From assembly GCA_041658685.1 (NCBI GenBank), contig JBAZZS010000002.1:372001-436000 (forward strand): a stretch of DNA of 64,000 nucleotides, read 5' to 3'. The notes below the pieces were generated by a model. It was not told where the DNA came from and did not search any database. It saw only the letters and a program-made list of their open reading frames with translations. The translations under genes were made by a program, and so were the position numbers. The stretch is from Candidatus Gracilibacteria bacterium (GTDB lineage: Bacteria; Patescibacteriota; Gracilibacteria; UBA1369; UBA12473). Shown piece by piece: positions 58,071 to 64,000 of the stretch (the first letter of the stretch is position 1; each line of letters starts with the position of its first letter).

Positions 58071-58311
58071 ATAAATTTAGTGTTTTTAGATAATTTCTAC
58101 CGGATCCTGTTTTAAAGAATTTTTCACGTAGTATTGCTTCTGATTTTTGTTTAAATTTTTCTTTGTAGATAAGTTGTAGAGGTCTTCGATGTTTGGTTGA
58201 TTTTACCAGTCCTAATTCGTGTTCTCGGATGCGTCTCGGTAAATTTTTTGTCATGCCGACGTACCGTTTTCCATCTTTCAGGCTTTTTAGGATGTAAATT
58301 ATATACTGCAT
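58069..58311 (-). CDS. GIY-YIG endonuclease domain protein
   Basis: 80 residues that consist of one GIY-YIG nuclease domain (YIIYILKSLKDGKRYVGMTKNL, about 3-24), with the Arg in RRIREHE (about 27-32) and the C-terminal catalytic Glu near KSEAILREKFFKTG (about 57-70). This is the short, free-standing subclass related to Slx1 and to homing nucleases, common in small genomes. It is flanked on both sides by a tRNA-Trp, one intact and one decayed, with its stop codon overlapping the intact tRNA by 2 bp. Confidence 0.9.
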   Translation of the reverse strand: MQYIIYILKSLKDGKRYVGMTKNLPRRIREHELGLVKSTKHRRPLQLIYKEKFKQKSEAILREKFFKTGSGRNYLKTLNL

Positions 58312-58331
58312 CCTTAATCAAGTTAACTGGA

Positions 58332-58397
58332 TGGCGGCAGGAATCGCCCGCCCAAGGCGGGTTGGAGACCTCTGTGATACCATTTCACCACGCCCCT
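58332..58397 (-). pseudogene. Decayed tRNA-Trp copy 2
   Basis: Same substituted middle (GCCCGCCCAAGGCGGG) as copy 1, but the D arm, anticodon loop and the 5' acceptor CGCCCCT are intact. The 3' end (GGATGGCGGCAGG) lacks the acceptor strand. It lies upstream of the GIY-YIG gene on the same strand. Confidence 0.75.
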
Positions 58398-58448
58398 AGA
58401 ATGATTTGTGTTAAGAGAGAACGAGTGGATTCTACCAGACCTTGGTTT

Positions 58449-59276
58449 TTAGTAAAATGTTCCGAACAAATGGCTCGTGTTTTGGGTGGGGTCTGAGTTG
58501 TTGAGAAGTGAGGCTGAGGAGGTGCGTTTCCAGAGGGTGAAATCGAGGGCGTTTTGAGATTGCATGAGGCGCAGAAAAAAATAGAGCGTCTCCGGAGAGT
58601 CCACGGCCAGGCCATCCGGGGTTTGGTCGAGATCGAAGCTAGTGGCGAGGGTTTTGATGGTGTCGAGCGTGATTGTTTCATTATTTAAATTTTCAAAAAA
58701 GTTCACCATGCGTTCATCGTTTTTTAAGGCGGTTTCTTCACTCGTGTAGTGCGTGAAATCGAGACTTCCCACAATGATCGTGTGACTCAAGTCGAGTTGT
58801 AAAAGTTTTTCTAAAGCGAGATCGATGCGTTCTTGGGGGGTGTTGGTTTTGATGATCAATGGGAGGAGTTTGGCGTTCGGGAAAGTGCTCACTAAAAAGG
58901 GTTCTTCTACGGTGATGCCGTGTTCGAGCGAGAATTTTTCCGGCTCGATGTGGATGGGGCCGGTTTGTGTGATTAGAGCGATGGCGTCGAGGTCAATTCC
59001 CTGATCTGTGGTTTGAATCGTACTCCAGCCGTAATTGAAATGATTGGGGCTTAAAAGAATAATTCGCTCGATGGAATTTGCGTCGATGGTGTTCCCGATT
59101 TCCTGATAAAACGTGTCGATGTAGGGCTCAACTAAAAGATGATGCGGGACAATGAAGCCGCGAATGTTTTGAGGGAAAGTGGAAGAGCCGGAAAGAACGT
59201 TGGAGGCGCTGGTTTGGCAGCCGAAAAAGGAAAGGAGCAGTGTGCTTGCGAGAATGAATTTTGAAAATTTAAACAT
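58449..59276 (-). CDS. Memo/AmmeMemoRadiSam B-like lipoprotein
   Basis: 275 residues. Signal with lipobox SFFGC (Cys20) then a Memo-family domain: GFIVPHHLLVEPYID (about 40-54), IILLSPNHFNYG (about 74-85), SLEHGITVEEPFL (about 116-128), and GSLDFTHYTSEETA (about 170-183). His and Asp/Cys residues at these places form the metal site of Memo proteins and the related LigB dioxygenases; whether it is an enzyme or binds metal is open. It is exported, unlike most cytoplasmic Memo proteins. A single gene with a 129-bp inverted-repeat element upstream. Confidence 0.75.
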   Translation of the reverse strand: MFKFSKFILASTLLLSFFGCQTSASNVLSGSSTFPQNIRGFIVPHHLLVEPYIDTFYQEIGNTIDANSIERIILLSPNHFNYGWSTIQTTDQGIDLDAIALITQTGPIHIEPEKFSLEHGITVEEPFLVSTFPNAKLLPLIIKTNTPQERIDLALEKLLQLDLSHTIIVGSLDFTHYTSEETALKNDERMVNFFENLNNETITLDTIKTLATSFDLDQTPDGLAVDSPETLYFFLRLMQSQNALDFTLWKRTSSASLLNNSDPTQNTSHLFGTFY

Positions 59277-59298
59277 AATATAAAACGGCGATTAGAGA

Positions 59299-59427
59299 CA
59301 AAGAGTGCTTTGGTCACCGCGGTTCGGTCGCTCCTGCGGCGCCCGCCCGCTATGCCTCGCGCCAATCGTTTCGCTTTGCGGAATCCAAGCCGATTGGCGC
59401 TGCGGGATTGCCCAAGAGCACTCTTTG
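59299..59427. repeat. Nested inverted-repeat element (MITE-like)
   Basis: Outer arms CAAAGAGTGCTTTGG (59299-59313) and CCAAGAGCACTCTTTG (59412-59427) pair with a single bulge; inner arms GCGCCAATCG (59359-59368) and CGATTGGCGC (59391-59400) pair perfectly over 10 bp. It fills the space between two minus-strand lipoprotein genes and could be an attenuator, terminator or small mobile repeat. Confidence 0.65.
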
Positions 59428-59449
59428 CCTCTTCGCCTTTAATTTTTAT

Positions 59450-61225
59450 CTACTTTTTCCACGGCCTTGACGCTGTGCCACCCCATTCCACGACGGTGAA
59501 GCCGCGGCGCGGGACAGAAACCAAGGTTTGTTCTTGGACTTGGAACGGTTTGGTTACGGGGTCAAAGTACATGAACACGCGAATCAGGGTGTTGGGTTTG
59601 GGGGAGATTTCGAGAGGTGCGATTTTGTTGAAATCTTGCGTGCCTACGAACGTGACGTAAAAATACGGTTCATCGAAATTGAGCATGCGGCTCACCCAAT
59701 ACTCCATGAAGTCGGCTTTTTCTTGAGTGGTGAGTCCGAGTTGGGTCAGGGAGTCATTCAAGAATGTTTCAATATTTTCACGCGCCACCATGAATCCGGA
59801 GGTGGGAGTTACGCCGGTTTTCGACAATCCTTCCCAGAAAAGATAGGGATACGTCATGCCATCCGCGAGATTGGTGAGTGTGCCATCGGGTTGGGCCACT
59901 ACGGTCCATCCATTGTCGCCGTACGCGGGATCGGAGTAGGTGATTTCATCGATTCCCACTTTTACGCGAACCGTCGTGGTTTTCGTGGGATAGAGGTAGA
60001 TCACGGGTTTGCCACATTCAACCGGAGGTGCAATTTCAATTTGCATCAAGCTTCCGAATTGGCCCAAGGGATCTTTAAAATAGACTTTGGGATGAAGCGC
60101 GAGATATTCGGCGTAGGTTTTTACAGGGGCTTCGTAGGCGGTTTGCATTTCGACGTAATTGTTGTATTCCCCAAGAAAAGTGCTTTGCTCGGGCATAATG
60201 GCGATCTCGGTTGTGACAGGGGGCTCTAACCCGGCAAGGCCTTCCACTTCATAAATATCAAATCCGTTGGAGGTTTTTCCAACCACCGTTAGATTGGCTT
60301 CGGTTACCTCTTCCACCAAATAGCAGTTTCCGGAAATGCCGCATCCCGTGGGTTTGTATTTGTAGTTTTGAGTGAGATTGGTGGTGGAATTATCGTTCCA
60401 AGTGATTGTAACGTCTTCGGCTCCTTCCTCTTCCGTGTTGAAATTAAAGCCCGGGTCGTATTCATAACGTGCGATGGAACCGTCCGGGAGTTGGACGTAA
60501 AAACATCCCGAGCGATACACGTCTCCAACGGTTTCACTTGTGAAAGAGAAGTCTCCAGGGAGTGTGTCGGGGAAGTAATTGTAAGAATCCGAGCCAAGGG
60601 TGAGTTTGTTTATTCCGTCGGGAAGAAGCATTTCTTGAGGGGTGGCGAGTCCGTTTAAGATTAAGGTGTCGTCTTTTGTGGCTAAAAGCGGGTCGAGATA
60701 GGTGGGGGCGTTTCCTGTTTCCGAATGATTGGGAAGCCAAGTGAAATCGCCCGTTGCTTCATTCCACAGGAAGCGATAAAGGCTTTCTTCTATACACATG
60801 CCGTCGCAGGGGGCGACCAAAACAACGAGGGTGTCATTTTTGTAAGCGTTGTCTGCGGTGATGGTTCCGATTGCGTACCATTGGAAGGAGGAAGCAAGAT
60901 CCCCGTCCCAGGTTGTTTCGTACTCGGTGCCGGTAGAGCTGTTGTATTCGTTGTAAAGACGCGTGATTTCTTCTTTGTAAGGTTCGACAAAGGAGGGGTT
61001 GTAAAGTTGCGTGATTGTAAAATAAGCAACATCGCCTTCGGCAAAATAGGGCGCGATGTCAAAATTGGAGGTGGTTATTTCTTTGTCCCACGGGGTGTCG
61101 CCTTTGCCGTCTTCAGTCGGGATGGGGTTGGGAGTGATAACGGTTTCGGTGCCGCAGCCGGTGAGGGCGAGGGTGAGGACAAAAAGCGCTCCGAGAAGGA
61201 GGCTTAAGAGTTTTTTGGTTTTCAT
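59450..61225 (-). CDS. Large lipoprotein with KPVIYLYP domain
   Basis: 591 residues: signal with lipobox LTGCGTE (Cys24), an acidic linker, and two parts. The N-terminal part (40-300) is beta-rich and not recognised. The C-terminal part begins with CGKPVIYLYPTKTTTVRVKVG (split about residues 405-425), a conserved motif of an exported bacterial family of unknown function, and contains NGWTVVAQPDGTL, YLFWEG and FNKIAPLEISPKPNTLIRV. Probably anchored on the outer face of the membrane. Single gene with no partner. Confidence 0.7.
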   Translation of the reverse strand: MKTKKLLSLLLGALFVLTLALTGCGTETVITPNPIPTEDGKGDTPWDKEITTSNFDIAPYFAEGDVAYFTITQLYNPSFVEPYKEEITRLYNEYNSSTGTEYETTWDGDLASSFQWYAIGTITADNAYKNDTLVVLVAPCDGMCIEESLYRFLWNEATGDFTWLPNHSETGNAPTYLDPLLATKDDTLILNGLATPQEMLLPDGINKLTLGSDSYNYFPDTLPGDFSFTSETVGDVYRSGCFYVQLPDGSIARYEYDPGFNFNTEEEGAEDVTITWNDNSTTNLTQNYKYKPTGCGISGNCYLVEEVTEANLTVVGKTSNGFDIYEVEGLAGLEPPVTTEIAIMPEQSTFLGEYNNYVEMQTAYEAPVKTYAEYLALHPKVYFKDPLGQFGSLMQIEIAPPVECGKPVIYLYPTKTTTVRVKVGIDEITYSDPAYGDNGWTVVAQPDGTLTNLADGMTYPYLFWEGLSKTGVTPTSGFMVARENIETFLNDSLTQLGLTTQEKADFMEYWVSRMLNFDEPYFYVTFVGTQDFNKIAPLEISPKPNTLIRVFMYFDPVTKPFQVQEQTLVSVPRRGFTVVEWGGTASRPWKK

Positions 61226-61323
61226 AAAAGAAAAAATAAGGGATAAAAATTTTGCTCATCTTTAATGGTACGGCTTTTCCGAGAGGAAGGTAACAAGATC
61301 CCTGTTGTGGTGGCGGTTTTGGC

Positions 61324-61351
61324 TTGACTTAGCCAAAAAATAGGTTACAAT
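61324..61351 (+). promoter_or_regulatory. Sigma-70-type promoter for the right-edge genes
   Basis: TTGACT (61324-61329), 16-bp spacer, TACAAT (61346-61351); identical layout to the non-coding RNA promoter near 10.9 kb. It lies 35 bp upstream of a short ORF and 209 bp upstream of the large unknown gene. Confidence 0.65.
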
Positions 61352-61385
61352 AAGTCCTTTATTTAATTCTCCTTTCGATCTCCTT

Positions 61386-61550
61386 ATGCAACACCATCGT
61401 TTTATTCATTTCATTCGTTTGAAGCTCGCTTTGGAACAGGCGATCCAGACGTTTGAAGATTCGGAAGAGGATCGTTTTTTGCTGGCGCGGTTGTTTTTGT
61501 CGCGCGACATCCTCGATGGCGTTTTGTTTAAGATGAGGGGGAGGGGGTAA
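61386..61550 (+). CDS. Small helical ORF, 54 residues
   Basis: ATG at 61386, stop TAA at 61548-61550, close behind a strong promoter. The protein is helical and charged (LALEQAIQTFEDSEEDRFLLARLFLSRD is split over residues 15-42). No family recognised. It ends 9 bp before the ATG of the large unknown gene, so it may be a short leader or partner gene of it. Coding status is plausible but not certain. Confidence 0.45.
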   Translation: MQHHRFIHFIRLKLALEQAIQTFEDSEEDRFLLARLFLSRDILDGVLFKMRGRG

Positions 61551-61559
61551 AATTTTGCC

Positions 61560-64000
61560 ATGGGTTTTACAGATATAATTAACGGAGACCTTTCTCATAG
61601 AGAAAGAAAAAAGGCAAGGAACGCTTTTATAGATCAAGCTTTAGCTGCCCGAGAAACTCTTGTTGATCAAACCGTTGCTTCTGTTGGGCCCACGGCCTTG
61701 GCTGCTTTGGGGAGAAAATCTTTTGAGATTTTCCATAAGGCTGAATGGTCTCGATTTCCTTTGCATTTGCCGGATATTCCTTTTGCGAACGCATTAAAGC
61801 CCCCTGACGTAGATGCTTTATTCCCGCAACAACCTGGTTATTTGACACCAGCGCAAAGTTTTACCGATTCTTATGAAGAAACCCATTTTAAAAATCATCC
61901 CATTCGTAGGCCTGCTTCTCTTGATTATCATGGTGATGCATTGACTGTTACTTGCGGGATTCGTCGTTGGCCGCGACCCTCTCAAGAGGTTATTGCGGAA
62001 GGGTTGGATCTTTATAGTAAAACGAGTAGCCCTCGCGTAACTTTAAATTCTTCTCGAAGTATTCGTAGAGACGTTTATCCCACGCATATAGTGCCTTTTG
62101 TCCCCTTGGATGAAAATACAACTTCTACAGGTTGGGCCCAAGAGACTTTTTCAAGATTATGTGCGCTTAGAGCCCGATCGACTTATCCGGAAAAATATTC
62201 ATTGGAAGCTATGGCAGATCCGGTGATGTATTTGGCACCCCGACTTGTGAATACGACCCCGGAAGAACTTATTCCTCCAAGAGAAATTGTTATGGATGAG
62301 GGGAAAAAAGGATTTTACGAAAAAATAAAAACTGTTTTCGGAGAAAAGTTTCCTCCGGAGGCGATTTGGTTTTTGTTGAAAAACAGTGATTCTCTTACGT
62401 CCGATATGTTGGAGGATGAGGCAATCAAGGGCCCTTTGGGGGCGATGGCAACTTGTTTGGGAAATGGGTTGGTCGTGGATCGACTTCATGAATTATTTCA
62501 AAAAGGATGCGCTAAAGGATCGACTCCTTTGCAAGCGCTTGTTTTTAGTTTGCGCGTGATTAGTGCGATTTATGGGAATAAGTATAATTATGTTTATGGG
62601 GGACGAAATTATGGCCATGAAACCTGGTGGTTTAAAGAAAATATGGATCTTACCGCTTGTTTTGATGAGGGGGTGAGCGAAAGTGGGGAATGTGGAGGGA
62701 ATTTTTGTTTGGCATGGGATGGGAAAGGGATGGAAGTTATGGCTGGATTGGCAGAAGCTGCTCAAGTTGTATTTGAGCCTACGCTTGCTTTGTATAAGGC
62801 GGGTGGGTATCGGATTGAACGATTTTCGGCGCCTTCTCTCAGAGAAAGATATGAATGTTTAGCTAAAATTGTAAGATGGTATGGGATTGGTAATTTGTCC
62901 CGAGCGCTTCGTGTTTTTGAGTTTGCCGAGGGAGTGTTAGAAGATGCACCTGAGGCCCAAGCCGGTAAAGCCTTAGAGAATTTTGTCTATTATTTGGATA
63001 AACAAAGACCCGAAAATTCATTGGTGGGTTGTTTGGAAGGAGATGAGGCAACGATTTATATTCCCGGAGTTAGTGGGTTAAGGGAACGAGGCGAGCAAAA
63101 GAAGAAGCCTATGAAAACAGATTTGGTCCAAGATAGCACGATGTCCGCTTCTGAATTGAGTGGGTGCTTGGGAGCGCTTACGAGACCTCTTTCTCATCGA
63201 CGTCCAATTGAAACTGCAGTTCCTGCTTTGCCTCCCGATATTTCTTCAGAGCTTTTATTTTTTCCGGCGGACGAAGTTACCCGTGCCTCTAAACCTAAAC
63301 TTTTGGGTCAACGTGATTTACCTATTTCTTTAAATGGGTTGGCCGGGTTATTTGGATTTTACGAACCGTATTTGCGTGCCAATTATAATCCCCAGGCTCT
63401 TCCGGAAGAGATTTTTTATAGTTATTGGCGATTTTTGGCAGAAGAAATGCCGGATCCGTTTGCGCCACCCTTTGTTTTTTCGGATCGTTATGCAACGGGA
63501 GGAGGCTATGAAAGAGAAAAAGATCCTTTTATTACTTTTTTGAGAGGTTTAGTTACTCATGTGAAAGTGGATTGGTGTGCGTATACCTCTCCGCCACCTG
63601 CTGATTCTCGCGAAAAACAGCCTCAACCAGTGGCTGTTCCCGGAGCACTTGAGGGGCTTAAAAGTCTTTTGCAGCTTTGGGCTACCGGGTTTTTAAATGA
63701 CGAAAAATTGGCATGGATTTTACCCACTTTGGCAGATGAAAAAAGAACCCCCTCGTGGGAAAGGGAAAGATGGGTTGTTTCAGGGAGAAAAAATATAAGG
63801 ATACAGCCAGATTTTTATACAGATAGAACGGCTCATGATTGGCGGGGGGATCTTCTTAAAGATCCTCGTCCTCTTCTTCAAAAACGTTATGAAGGGATTA
63901 GTGGAGCTCGTGCCATGTTGATGTCACAGAGAACTCTTGTGGAATTGGGGTTTATTACGGAAGCTCAATGGCAGTCATTGGGGGAGTCGACTCTTTTGCA
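61560..64000 (+). CDS. Large hypothetical protein, truncated by window end
   Basis: An open plus-strand frame from the ATG at 61560 runs to the last base (813 codons) without a stop. There is no signal peptide or membrane helix in the visible part. No motif is recognised; Pro- and Trp-rich stretches, KYNYVYGGRNYGHETWWF (about residue 343) and CFDEGVSESGECGGNFCLAWDG (split over about 367-386, four Cys) suggest an enzyme-like or structural domain. Its loose style and Ser/Pro-rich spacers recall the unknown gene at 9.7 kb. Function unknown; the C-terminus lies outside the window. Confidence 0.75.
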   Translation, partial: MGFTDIINGDLSHRERKKARNAFIDQALAARETLVDQTVASVGPTALAALGRKSFEIFHKAEWSRFPLHLPDIPFANALKPPDVDALFPQQPGYLTPAQSFTDSYEETHFKNHPIRRPASLDYHGDALTVTCGIRRWPRPSQEVIAEGLDLYSKTSSPRVTLNSSRSIRRDVYPTHIVPFVPLDENTTSTGWAQETFSRLCALRARSTYPEKYSLEAMADPVMYLAPRLVNTTPEELIPPREIVMDEGKKGFYEKIKTVFGEKFPPEAIWFLLKNSDSLTSDMLEDEAIKGPLGAMATCLGNGLVVDRLHELFQKGCAKGSTPLQALVFSLRVISAIYGNKYNYVYGGRNYGHETWWFKENMDLTACFDEGVSESGECGGNFCLAWDGKGMEVMAGLAEAAQVVFEPTLALYKAGGYRIERFSAPSLRERYECLAKIVRWYGIGNLSRALRVFEFAEGVLEDAPEAQAGKALENFVYYLDKQRPENSLVGCLEGDEATIYIPGVSGLRERGEQKKKPMKTDLVQDSTMSASELSGCLGALTRPLSHRRPIETAVPALPPDISSELLFFPADEVTRASKPKLLGQRDLPISLNGLAGLFGFYEPYLRANYNPQALPEEIFYSYWRFLAEEMPDPFAPPFVFSDRYATGGGYEREKDPFITFLRGLVTHVKVDWCAYTSPPPADSREKQPQPVAVPGALEGLKSLLQLWATGFLNDEKLAWILPTLADEKRTPSWERERWVVSGRKNIRIQPDFYTDRTAHDWRGDLLKDPRPLLQKRYEGISGARAMLMSQRTLVELGFITEAQWQSLGESTLL

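Noticed and set aside
59528..60229. Plus-strand ORF of 233 codons opposite the large lipoprotein
   Set aside because: The minus-strand gene has a signal, lipobox and a conserved motif; the plus frame has none.
61359..62765. Several complete minus-strand ORFs at the right edge
   Set aside because: They lie opposite an 813-codon open plus-strand frame with better codon bias and a clear promoter, so they are shadows.
1..64000. Possible recoding of UGA as an amino acid, as in Gracilibacteria-like lineages
   Set aside because: Several well supported genes, including folP and queD, stop at TGA at the expected family length, and no family domain reads through TGA.

Overview
The window looks like a bacterial chromosome with compact, mostly short operons, moderate A+T content and the standard genetic code (TGA is a normal stop, for example at the ends of folP and queD). 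Signs of a small, fermentative, possibly Patescibacteria-like lineage (Peregrinibacteria-like is my guess, low certainty) are the many lipoproteins and surface proteins without a recognisable function, an SLH-type surface layer protein, short C4-type L28 and L33, a ThiI without rhodanese domain, split and degenerate transketolase modules, and almost no amino acid biosynthesis. No rRNA or CRISPR array is present.

Layout. 1-5.6 kb: cation efflux (CDF) gene cut by the left edge, a queuosine-precursor type transporter, and a copper operon (csoR, copA, an HMA-SafE fusion, a cupredoxin-like protein). 5.7-8.4 kb: a three-gene translationally coupled operon (methyltransferase, membrane-anchored glycan-binding-like protein, HAD phosphatase). 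8.6-14.5 kb: tRNA-Ser, rpmB, an M50 protease, an unknown protein, a promoter/terminator-bounded non-coding RNA (6S-like candidate), an aminotransferase and a sodium/solute symporter. 14.65-22.95 kb: an AT-rich integrative island in a tRNA-Thr gene, bounded by a perfect 46-bp direct repeat, carrying two tyrosine recombinases, an XRE regulator with a palindromic operator, a zinc-ribbon/OB-fold membrane protein, a hypothetical protein, and a divergent pair made of a membrane KAP P-loop NTPase and a PIN-domain protein with zinc fingers. This pair is my best candidate for an undescribed (probably defence) system. 23-35.9 kb: rpmG, DUF3352 and other exported proteins, AI-2E type transporter, a PBP2/FtsI type transpeptidase, an SLH/beta-propeller surface protein, an M16 peptidase and ndk. 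36-41.7 kb: one giant repetitive surface protein. 41.7-50.7 kb: Pit phosphate transporter, folP, CBS-domain protein, queD, CYTH protein, FKBP lipoprotein, thiI, thpR, folK. 51.2-57.2 kb: sugar-phosphate genes (degenerate transketolase halves, prs, rpiB, rpe) mixed with a DUF192 lipoprotein, an acyltransferase and a PrsW-like protease. 57.6-61.2 kb: tRNA-Arg(GCG), a tRNA-Trp with two decayed copies and a GIY-YIG nuclease gene between them, a Memo-like lipoprotein and a large lipoprotein. 61.3-64 kb: a small ORF and a large unknown plus-strand gene that runs off the right edge.

Two dispersed intergenic repeat families link the chromosomal parts. Family A (four copies, all on the plus strand) folds into nested hairpins whose stems change by compensatory substitution from copy to copy. 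Family B (four copies) is a 35-45 bp GC-rich hairpin that abuts or overlaps gene ends. Neither family was seen inside the island.
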